Part shown: one piece after another, positions 36,588 to 43,343 of the stretch
How the letters are laid out: each line of letters starts with the position of its first letter
How positions within the stretch are numbered: the stretch's first letter is position 1
DNA from: Photobacterium sp. Ph5
GTDB lineage: Bacteria; Pseudomonadota; Gammaproteobacteria; Enterobacterales; Vibrionaceae
Reading direction: 5' to 3'
Assembly (NCBI RefSeq): GCF_022129445.1
Contig: NZ_JADQAQ010000034.1
Coordinates: 1 to 49,004 of the forward strand
DNA: 49,004 nt
Program-made: the position numbers and the translations under genes
Notes under the pieces: generated by a model
What the model was told of the DNA's origin: nothing
What the model saw: only the letters and a program-made list of their open reading frames with translations
Database searches by the model: none

Positions 36588-37040
36588 ATGATCCCCATTG
36601 ATTCTTCTATTGTAGCGGGCGTTGCGTTATCAGAAATTGATGGCGTAATGAAGATGCTACTGATGAAGCGTGTGAAAGGTGGATATTGGTGCCATGTTGG
36701 TGGTTCTATCGAAGGTAATGAAACAGGTTGGCAAGCCATTGTCCGTGAGTTTAAAGAAGAAACCCAAATTGAAGTGGTAGATCTTTATAATGCCCAATAT
36801 CTGCAACAGTTTTTTGAAGCTAACGTTAATGTGTTGCAAATTATTCCTGTTTTCGTCGTTATATGCCCACCCAATCAAGACGTAATACTTAACCATGAAC
36901 ATACAGATTATCAATGGTGCACACTAGAAGAAGCAAAAGCACTAACGCCATTTCCCAATCAGCATCGTGTTTTTGATCATGTATGGGCTTATTTTGTAGA
37001 TAGGCCGATTGAGTCTCTTTTTAAAGTAGATATTAAGTAG
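36588..37040 (+). CDS. NUDIX hydrolase
   Basis: 150 residues. The NUDIX box is visible at about 44-66: GGSIEGNETGWQAIVREF followed by KEETQIEV. This matches GX5EX7REUXEE, with Gln replacing the usual second Gly. It hydrolyses nucleoside diphosphates linked to another moiety, but the substrate cannot be read. It is first in a row of three small same-strand genes (NUDIX, ABM, MAPEG) with short gaps of 31 and 12 bases, probably an operon; its partners suggest oxidative or electrophile stress. Confidence 0.88.
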   Translation: MIPIDSSIVAGVALSEIDGVMKMLLMKRVKGGYWCHVGGSIEGNETGWQAIVREFKEETQIEVVDLYNAQYLQQFFEANVNVLQIIPVFVVICPPNQDVILNHEHTDYQWCTLEEAKALTPFPNQHRVFDHVWAYFVDRPIESLFKVDIK

Positions 37041-37071
37041 AGTCTTTCAAGTTATTGAGGAAATTAAAAAG

Positions 37072-37359
37072 ATGGGAAAAGTGATATTAAAAGGATTTAT
37101 TGTTGTTCCTGAAGAAGAACTTAATATTGTTAGTAAAGCACTTGAGAAGCATGTCGAATTAACGAAGCAAGAATCTGGTTGTTTAGTTTTTAATGTTCAT
37201 CAGCGCTCACATTCTCCTTGTTATTTTGATGTTTACGAAGAGTTTTCTAGTAATACTGCGTTCGAACATCATCAAAGGCGAGTCAAAGCATCTAAGTGGG
37301 GAAAAGTCACTTCAAATGTTGAGCGTCATTATGAGGTGTGGCAAACCGAGAACGAATAA
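37072..37359 (+). CDS. Antibiotic biosynthesis monooxygenase (ABM) domain protein
   Basis: 95 residues of a single ferredoxin-like ABM fold: VILKGFIVVPEEELNIVSKALEKH, then TKQESGCLVFNVHQ and the DVYEEFSSNTAFEHHQ strand-helix, ending with VERHYEVW. YgiN-like members act on quinones or are heme-associated, others are of unknown role. Good ribosome site TTGAGGAAATTAAAAAG. Middle gene of the NUDIX-ABM-MAPEG set. Confidence 0.85.
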   Translation: MGKVILKGFIVVPEEELNIVSKALEKHVELTKQESGCLVFNVHQRSHSPCYFDVYEEFSSNTAFEHHQRRVKASKWGKVTSNVERHYEVWQTENE

Positions 37360-37371
37360 AAGGACAATTCT

Positions 37372-37776
37372 ATGGAGTTTTTGTTTCCCTATAAAATGAC
37401 AATTTGGGTTATTGGCTCTGTGGGATTGTTGTTGCTATTGCAATTAATTGTGTTAGATATTGCTATTCTTAGTCAAAAGCATATCCCCGGTTTTACTATT
37501 GAAGCTAATCATGAATGCTTTTTATTTCGTGCTAATAGAGCATTAGCTAATAGCAATGAAAGCCTTGGGATCTTTATTGTATTCGTCCTGTTTGCATTAT
37601 TTTCTCAGCCCATTGCTCACTGGATTAATGGTTTCGCTGTGGTTTATTTATTCGGACGAATAGGGCATATGTTGTGTTATTACTTTAATATGAAAATATT
37701 ACGCAGCATCTTTTTTGTGGTGAGTTTATTGGGTCTCATTGGACTATTTGTTACCGCAGTTATGGCTTGGCTGTAA
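37372..37776 (+). CDS. MAPEG family membrane protein
   Basis: 134 residues with four membrane helices. The MAPEG signature is visible as FRANRALANSNESLGIFIVF (helix 2 region) followed by YLFGRIGHMLCYYFNM (helix 3), with the conserved Asn/Glu/Arg residues. Eukaryotic MAPEG proteins conjugate or isomerise glutathione-containing lipids; bacterial ones are mostly uncharacterised. Last gene of the NUDIX-ABM-MAPEG set, ended by a terminator. Confidence 0.87.
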   Translation: MEFLFPYKMTIWVIGSVGLLLLLQLIVLDIAILSQKHIPGFTIEANHECFLFRANRALANSNESLGIFIVFVLFALFSQPIAHWINGFAVVYLFGRIGHMLCYYFNMKILRSIFFVVSLLGLIGLFVTAVMAWL

Positions 37777-37821
37777 ATTGAGTTATTTTGATTGTAAAAA
37801 TAATAGTTACAAAACGTATTA

Positions 37822-37857
37822 AAGAAGGCACTTAAGTTTAGTCTTAAGTGCCTTTTT
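37822..37857. terminator. Bidirectional terminator between MAPEG gene and cobA
   Basis: AAGGCACTTAAG (37826-37837) pairs with CTTAAGTGCCTT (37843-37854) around a 5-base loop, followed by TTT on the plus strand and an A-rich lead that gives T residues on the minus strand. Confidence 0.9.
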
Positions 37858-37868
37858 ATTGGGTTGTG

Positions 37869-38723
37869 TTAGCTTACCTTACGGGCTACTTGATACTGAT
37901 AAACTTTAGGATAGCTTTGTGTGTTGATCTCTTGTTTTGCTTGAAACCAATTTAAGCGATGAGTGAGGGTCGTCACACTGCCTATCACAATAAGAGCTGG
38001 GCTTTCTGCCTCTTTGGCTAATGTCTCTAAATGTGCTAAATCACCGGTATGTATTCGTTGTTGTGAACTGGTACCACGTTCAATGATAGCAATAGGTGTT
38101 GCCAGCGACATGCCATACGCACTGAGTTTATGGCGAATAACATGGCTCTGATTTAACCCCATATAAAAGACTAATGTGTGGTTAGCGCGAGCCAGTGATG
38201 ACCAATCAATTTGATCTTTACCTTCTTTTAGATGTCCGGTAATAAATTGAACACTTTGTGCATGATCGCGATGGGTTAATGGAATTCCAGAATAAGCCGC
38301 ACAACCGGATGCTGCTGTAATACCAGGTACCACTTCAAAAGGAATATTAAACGGCAATAAGGCTTCTAGTTCTTCACCCCCACGGCCAAAAATAAACGGG
38401 TCACCGCCTTTAAGTCTAATCACTAATTTTCCGCTGAGTGCTTGCGCTACCAGTATTTGGTTAATATCACCTTGTGGCACACAGTGATTCCCCGCTTCTT
38501 TACCTACAAAAATATGCTCACAATGTTGAGGGAATAGCTCAACAATCTCCTTAGATACAAGGCGATCATAGACGATGACATCAGCCTGTTGAATACAACG
38601 TAATGCTTTTACTGTTAACAAATCAGGATCACCAGGACCTGCACCAACAAGTATTACTCTACCGATAGCAGCAGGTTTTTCTTCTGAGGTTGGCAGTGAA
38701 AACACAGTTTCATTTGTTGTCAT
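37869..38723 (-). CDS. cobA: Uroporphyrinogen-III C-methyltransferase
   Basis: 284 residues, SAM-dependent enzyme methylating uroporphyrinogen III at C2 and C7 to precorrin-2, feeding siroheme. Signature elements: [18 protein letters not shown] (residues 27-44), [18 protein letters not shown] (near 101-118), and [23 protein letters not shown] monofunctional SUMT, unlike CysG which also carries dehydrogenase/chelatase. Last of the nirBDC-cobA operon, supplying siroheme precursor to NirB. Confidence 0.95.
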   Translation of the reverse strand: MTTNETVFSLPTSEEKPAAIGRVILVGAGPGDPDLLTVKALRCIQQADVIVYDRLVSKEIVELFPQHCEHIFVGKEAGNHCVPQGDINQILVAQALSGKLVIRLKGGDPFIFGRGGEELEALLPFNIPFEVVPGITAASGCAAYSGIPLTHRDHAQSVQFITGHLKEGKDQIDWSSLARANHTLVFYMGLNQSHVIRHKLSAYGMSLATPIAIIERGTSSQQRIHTGDLAHLETLAKEAESPALIVIGSVTTLTHRLNWFQAKQEINTQSYPKVYQYQVARKVS

Positions 38724-38762
38724 TCTATTAGCTCCAGGCTGATTTTTATTTTAGGTCGTCAA

Positions 38763-39578
38763 TTAAGCGGCTTGCTGCTGGGGTTCTGTTTTCTGTGCAG
38801 AGCCTAAATATGGGCGTTGGTTGCGAGGTGTAGTGAACCAGTAGCCTAAGCCCATAAATACAACACCTGAAATTGTGTTACCTAACGTTACCCAGAATAA
38901 GTTATGACCAATTCCCGCTAGGGTGAATGCTTCCTTATGTTGACCAAACCATGAAAGAGCAAAGATGGTCATGTTAGCAATAGAGTGCTCATAACCTGAT
39001 GCAATGAAGGCAAGTAAGCACCACCAAATAGCAATAAATTTAGCTGAGCCTTCAACACGCTGACACATCCAAATAGCTAAACAAACGAGCCAGTTACATA
39101 ATATACCTTTAAATAAAAGCACCGATGCTGAAGCGTCTGTTTTTGCAAAAGCGACGTTATTTAATAAACTATTTGTATCAGGTAATAGCTTTCCGCCACC
39201 TGCGTAGAAAAACAGTAAAGCGACGCCAACCGAGCCCAGTAAGTTTCCCATCCAAGTTTGTGGTAAAACACGAAGTGTATCGGCGACAGTGATTTGGCCT
39301 GTTTTAACACCAAAAGTTAAAAACATAGTATGTCCGGTGAATAACTCAGATCCCGCAATAATTACTAGGGTAAGAGCAATACCAAAGGTTGCTCCCATAA
39401 CAAGGGGGCGAACAGAGGGATCAACCATGTTCCCTAAAGTGAAAATCAGAATGATGCCAAGACCAACATAAGCACCTGCCATGGCTGAGCTTAACCAAAA
39501 CCCGAATTTTTCCTTATCTGCGAATTCAACGATACGTGCGGCATTGGCTGAACATTTTTTGATTGTGTCTGCGTACAT
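38763..39578 (-). CDS. nirC: Nitrite/formate family channel NirC
   Basis: 271 residues from the ATG at 39578 (MYADTIKKCSANAARIV), which has AGGGACA upstream; the frame continues 36 bases further but without a ribosome site. FNT-family features: the AGAYVGLGIILIFTLGN and GSELFTGHTMFL segments, and a pore histidine region near SGYEHSIANMTIF. A pentameric inner-membrane channel importing nitrite for NirBD or exporting excess. Preceded by two hairpins that separate it from nirD and may lower its expression. Confidence 0.93.
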   Translation of the reverse strand: MYADTIKKCSANAARIVEFADKEKFGFWLSSAMAGAYVGLGIILIFTLGNMVDPSVRPLVMGATFGIALTLVIIAGSELFTGHTMFLTFGVKTGQITVADTLRVLPQTWMGNLLGSVGVALLFFYAGGGKLLPDTNSLLNNVAFAKTDASASVLLFKGILCNWLVCLAIWMCQRVEGSAKFIAIWWCLLAFIASGYEHSIANMTIFALSWFGQHKEAFTLAGIGHNLFWVTLGNTISGVVFMGLGYWFTTPRNQRPYLGSAQKTEPQQQAA

Positions 39579-39606
39579 AGTTTTGTCCCTGTATAAAATT
39601 AAACTC

Positions 39607-39650
39607 TTTGGCATAAATAAGTTCGATACTGGCTTGTTACTTATGCCAAA
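39607..39650 (-). terminator. Hairpin in the nirC leader
   Basis: TTTGGCATAA (39607-39616) is perfectly complementary to TTATGCCAAA (39641-39650). It lies between the nirD terminator and the nirC start, so it may stabilise the processed nirC message or add to termination. No T-run follows. Confidence 0.45.
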
Positions 39651-39653
39651 AAG

Positions 39654-39681
39654 TGGGAAGTAGTACTGAGGCTACTTCCCA
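39654..39681 (-). terminator. Intrinsic (probably leaky) terminator between nirD and nirC
   Basis: TGGGAAGTAG (39654-39663) pairs with CTACTTCCCA (39672-39681). On the minus strand the stem is followed by CTTTTTGG. It sits 10 bases after the nirD stop within the operon. Confidence 0.8.
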
Positions 39682-39690
39682 TTTTTATCG

Positions 39691-40017
39691 TTACAGTTGG
39701 ACTAACACATTGCCGTCTTTAACTTTGACGTTGTAGCTTTCAATGCTCATGGCTGGATTTTCTAAACAACGACCGTCAAGCAGTGAAAAGCGCTGCTTTT
39801 TTAATGGGCTAGCGACCCATAATTCATGTTTATGCTGGCAAATAAGCCCGCGAGATAACACATTGGATTTTGAAAAAGGATCCATGTTATTTATCGCAAA
39901 GACTTGTTCGCTATGATCAGGACGAAATATGGCAACTTGCTTGTTTTCAATAAGGGCGCACACGCCAGTACCTGGAATTAAATCGTCTAATTGGCATGCA
40001 GTGATCCAAGAACTCAT
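39691..40017 (-). CDS. nirD: Nitrite reductase small subunit
   Basis: 108 residues of Rieske-like fold (IPGTGVCALIENKQVAIFRP start, GLICQHKHELWVASPLKKQRFSLLDGRC end). The two Cys-His pairs of true Rieske proteins are not present, as is normal for NirD. It pairs with NirB in cytoplasmic NADH-dependent nitrite reduction to ammonium. Its ATG overlaps the nirB stop by four bases. Confidence 0.95.
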   Translation of the reverse strand: MSSWITACQLDDLIPGTGVCALIENKQVAIFRPDHSEQVFAINNMDPFSKSNVLSRGLICQHKHELWVASPLKKQRFSLLDGRCLENPAMSIESYNVKVKDGNVLVQL

Positions 40018-42563
40018 ACATTTTCCTCCAATGAAATGGTGTAGGTGTGGGCTTTTTCTTCGTTAGATGCAGGGCGATGTTGGTCACGGCTGGGTACAAA
40101 CACGACGTTATCATCACGCTTATCACTGTTAATAAAGTGACTAAAGCGTTTTAGTTGTTGTTCATTATCTAACGTATTTGACCATTCACATTGGTAAGAG
40201 TTAATCAGCTTTTCAATATCAGCTTCAAGTTGATCGTTAATGCCCAGTTTGTCGTTAATAATTACTTCACGTAGATATTCAACACCACCATCAAGGCTTT
40301 CTAACCATGTTGAAGTGCGCTGTAGCTTGTCTGCTGTACGTACATAAAACATGAGGTAGCGATCAACGTATTTGATTAAGGTGTCGTGATCGAGATCGGC
40401 TGCCAGTAAATCACCGTGGCGAGGCTTCATACCACCGTTACCACCAACATACATATTCCAGCCTGCATCTGTTGCAATAAGACCTAAGTCTTTGCCCTGT
40501 GCTTCAGCACATTCGCGGGTACAACCTGATACACCAAACTTCATTTTGTGAGGGGTACGAATACCTTTGTAGCGGTTTTCTAGTTCAACACCTAAGCCGA
40601 CACTATCTTGTACACCAAAGCGGCACCATGTGCTTCCGACACAGGTTTTCGCCATACGTAGCGCTTTGGCATAGGCTTGTCCTGTTTCAAATCCTGCTTC
40701 AATTAAACGTTGCCAAATGGCAGGTAAATCATCTTTCTGTGCGCCAAATAAACCGATACGTTGTGCACCTGTGATCTTGGTATATAAATTATAATCATTA
40801 GCGACTTGTGCAACGGCGAGTAATCCTGCTGGTGTGACTTCACCGCCAGCCATACGAGGGATCACTGAATAAGTGCCATCTTTTTGCATGTTGCCAAGGA
40901 AAATGTCGTTGGTATCTTGCAGTGGGGTATTTTGAGGTGTGAGTACATAATCGTTCCAGCAAGAAGCTAAAATAGAGCCAACGGTTGGCTTACATACTTC
41001 ACAGCCGTAACCTTCGCCGTATTTAGTTAGTAGCTCATCATAGGATTTTATCTCTTCAATTCGGATCAAGTGGAATAACTCTTGGCGAGAATAAGCGAAG
41101 TGTTCACAGAGGTGATTATTCACTTCAATACCGGCTTTTGCTAATTCACTGTTTAATACTTGCGTGATAAGAGGTAAACAACCGCCACAGCCTGTACCCG
41201 CTTTGGTAACGGCTTTGATTTCGCCTAATGTTGTGTGTCCTTCAGCAACAGCTGCTGCAATCTTGCCTTTAGTCACGTCAAAACAGGAGCACATCACTGC
41301 ACTTTCTGGTAAGGATTCCACGCCCATGGCTGGTTTTTCTGCACCCGCATGAGCAGGTAAGATTAAACTGTCAGGGTTTTCTGGTAGCTCAATATTGTTT
41401 AGCGATAATTGTAAAAGGTTGCCGTAATTTGATGTGTCACCAACAAGTACAGCACCAAGAAGATATTTTCCATCTTCAGAAACAATAATACGTTTATAGA
41501 CTTCTTCTTTCTCGTTTAAATAGACGTAGCTTTTACAGTTTTCAGTACGACCATTAGCATCACCAATACTGCCAACTTTTACGCCGAGTAGCTTTAGCTT
41601 AGCGCTCATATCAGCACCTTCAAACTGCTGCTTTTCACCTAATAAGTGACCAACCGCAATTTGTGCCATTTTGTAACCTGGCGCCACTAAGCCAAAGAAC
41701 ATGTTATTCCAAGAGGCACATTCACCGATGGCGTAAACATCAGCATCTGATGTTTGGCAAACGTTATTAATTGCAATACCACCACGTTGACCTGTTGTTA
41801 GTCCACATTGTGTGGCTAATTTATCTTGTGGGCGAATGCCGGTAGAGAACACGATGAAATCAACTTCAAGAGAAGTGCCATCTGCAAATTGGAGTGTATT
41901 ACGTGCATTTTGACCAGAAGGGATGATCTCTTGGGTATTTTTACCGGTGTGAACATTTACGCCGAGTTGTTCTATTTTATTTCGTAGCTGCTGACCACCT
42001 TGAGGATCAAGCTGCTCAGCCATAAGGACATTAGCAAACTCAATAACATGGGTTTCAACGCCCAGTGCTTTTAGTGCGCCAGCCGCTTCTAAACCAAGTA
42101 GTCCGCCACCGATAACAACGCCACTTTTACTGCGTTTAGCGGTTAATTCAATCGCTTTAAGATCTTCGAACGTGCGGTAAACAAAACAGTCTTTGTTTTC
42201 GCTACCTTTAATGGGTGGAACCCAAGGGTAAGATCCGGTTGCCATGATGAGTTTATCGTAGCGAATTTCACGGCCGGTATTGGAAAGAATAAGTTTTTGT
42301 TCACGGTTAATGTTAATCGCACGTTCACCGAGCAAAACATTGATTCCATGTTTTTCGTAAAGCCCTTGTTTAACAAGAGAAAGCTCATCAGCCGTGTGGT
42401 GAGAGAAATATGAAGATAAATGTACTCTGTCGTATGCGACACGAGGCTCTTCACAAAACACCGTTACTTCGTAGTTTTCGATATCCGATCTATCAATTAA
42501 TTCTTCGATGTAACGGTGGCCGACCATACCGTTGCCGATAATTGCCAATTTAACTTTACTCAT
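40014..42563 (-). CDS. nirB: NADH-dependent nitrite reductase large subunit
   Basis: 849 residues. FAD domain (AIIGNGMVGHRYIEEL, residues 7-22) and NADH domain (GVVIGGGLLGLEAAGALKALG near 145-165) precede a BFD-type 2Fe-2S region (CSCFDVTKG near 428, TKAGTGCGGCLP near 458). The siroheme/4Fe-4S reductase domain follows (CVGSTWCRFGVQDS near 639, and KFGVSGCTRECAEAQGKDLG near 676). It reduces nitrite to ammonium with six electrons in the cytoplasm, detoxifying nitrite from nitrate respiration or assimilating nitrogen. First gene of nirBDC-cobA, behind a predicted FNR site. Confidence 0.97.
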   Translation of the reverse strand: MSKVKLAIIGNGMVGHRYIEELIDRSDIENYEVTVFCEEPRVAYDRVHLSSYFSHHTADELSLVKQGLYEKHGINVLLGERAININREQKLILSNTGREIRYDKLIMATGSYPWVPPIKGSENKDCFVYRTFEDLKAIELTAKRSKSGVVIGGGLLGLEAAGALKALGVETHVIEFANVLMAEQLDPQGGQQLRNKIEQLGVNVHTGKNTQEIIPSGQNARNTLQFADGTSLEVDFIVFSTGIRPQDKLATQCGLTTGQRGGIAINNVCQTSDADVYAIGECASWNNMFFGLVAPGYKMAQIAVGHLLGEKQQFEGADMSAKLKLLGVKVGSIGDANGRTENCKSYVYLNEKEEVYKRIIVSEDGKYLLGAVLVGDTSNYGNLLQLSLNNIELPENPDSLILPAHAGAEKPAMGVESLPESAVMCSCFDVTKGKIAAAVAEGHTTLGEIKAVTKAGTGCGGCLPLITQVLNSELAKAGIEVNNHLCEHFAYSRQELFHLIRIEEIKSYDELLTKYGEGYGCEVCKPTVGSILASCWNDYVLTPQNTPLQDTNDIFLGNMQKDGTYSVIPRMAGGEVTPAGLLAVAQVANDYNLYTKITGAQRIGLFGAQKDDLPAIWQRLIEAGFETGQAYAKALRMAKTCVGSTWCRFGVQDSVGLGVELENRYKGIRTPHKMKFGVSGCTRECAEAQGKDLGLIATDAGWNMYVGGNGGMKPRHGDLLAADLDHDTLIKYVDRYLMFYVRTADKLQRTSTWLESLDGGVEYLREVIINDKLGINDQLEADIEKLINSYQCEWSNTLDNEQQLKRFSHFINSDKRDDNVVFVPSRDQHRPASNEEKAHTYTISLEENV

Positions 42564-42624
42564 AACACCTACTTCACCATGCCTTAAATTGGTTGTAGTG
42601 TATTAAGACAAAATGTGAAGAAAT

Positions 42625-42638
42625 ATGATTTAAATCAA
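42625..42638. promoter_or_regulatory. FNR-type site upstream of nirB
   Basis: Minus strand TTGATTTAAATCAT: matches the FNR consensus TTGAT-N4-ATCAA at 9 of 10 defined positions, centred about 68 bases upstream of the nirB start codon. This suits a class II activator position if transcription starts near 42590. Nitrite reductase operons are commonly FNR- and NarL/NarP-controlled. Confidence 0.72.
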
Positions 42639-42659
42639 GTGGCATTCTAAATACTACTT

Positions 42660-43060
42660 TAGAGGTATTCAAATAAAATCAATGAATTAGATTTATACCT
42701 TGATGAAAAATGTATTGCCGTCTTTTCGTGTGTTTGTTTGTTGTTTTTTTATATTATTGAATTTTAATGATATTTATGTTTTTTATACTTTTATGGGCGC
42801 AATGTTAAAGCTTGTTTTAAATCATTTCATGGCCCTATTGTGTGAAAATTAACCGAGCTGATGGTTTGTAAAAGTTTGTATCTTTTTATTTGTTAATATT
42901 GTTTTTTATTAATATGTTGTGGTATTTTTGCTCGGTCTTCGCTTGAGTAAGATAATAAAGTAGTTCACTTAGTAATTACGCAGTAGGTATTTGTGCTTAG
43001 CAGCATAAATAGAAGGGAATTAATACGATGTTCAGTTTTTTAATAGCTGACACATATTTA
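42660..43060. other. AT-rich divergent intergenic region
   Basis: About 400 bases between the nirB promoter and the norspermidine leader. It is T-rich with no supported gene. Promoter elements of the norspermidine operon are expected within it; the many TATAAT-like stretches prevent a confident choice. Confidence 0.4.
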
Positions 43061-43072
43061 AGGAACCCAACA

Positions 43073-43144
43073 GTGAATCTGTTATCACTTTCATTTCATT
43101 TTGGTTTTCATTTACCGAAATACCGTATTATTACGGAGCCTTGA
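43073..43144 (+). CDS. Candidate leader peptide of the norspermidine operon
   Basis: A 23-codon ORF starting GTG with a strong AAGGAA ribosome site (43060-43065) eight bases upstream, ending TGA. The product, counting GTG as Met, is MNLLSLSFHFGFH followed by LPKYRIITEP. Its SFHFGF segment resembles by eye the SFDFHF stretch of SpeFL, the ornithine-sensing leader peptide of the E. coli speF operon (established for E. coli; the relationship here is inference). The ORF ends about 200 bases before the Dat-Ddc start, and an 11-bp inverted repeat follows 13 bases downstream. Both features suit a translation-dependent switch on polyamine levels. It could be a chance short ORF; conservation in relatives would decide. 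Confidence 0.5.
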   Translation: MNLLSLSFHFGFHLPKYRIITEP

Positions 43145-43157
43145 TCGTTTCTGATCG

Positions 43158-43236
43158 AAAATCACACTGAATATTACGATGCATATTGTTGCAGATGCTT
43201 GTTGCTTCTACACATTTGTATTTTGAGTGTGATTTT
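43158..43236 (+). promoter_or_regulatory. Possible attenuator hairpin of the norspermidine operon
   Basis: AAAATCACACT (43158-43168) is perfectly complementary to AGTGTGATTTT (43226-43236), followed by ATCTTTAAAA. The 57-base loop contains further short repeats (GATGC/TTGC). The 3' arm with T-rich tail could terminate, or the structure could bury a regulatory site, about 110 bases before the main start codon. Confidence 0.5.
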
Positions 43237-43343
43237 ATCTTTAAAAATATCTTAACTCGGTATTTATATCGTTATTAATATAGTTTTTACTTATCTTTTG
43301 TTACGTTTTTTGTGCAAAAGTTAAGTGATGACAGGAACGAAAT

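Noticed and set aside
38763..39614. Longer NirC start at 39614
   Set aside because: The extra 12 residues fall in a hairpin region without a ribosome site; ATG 39578 has AGGGACA upstream and matches family length.
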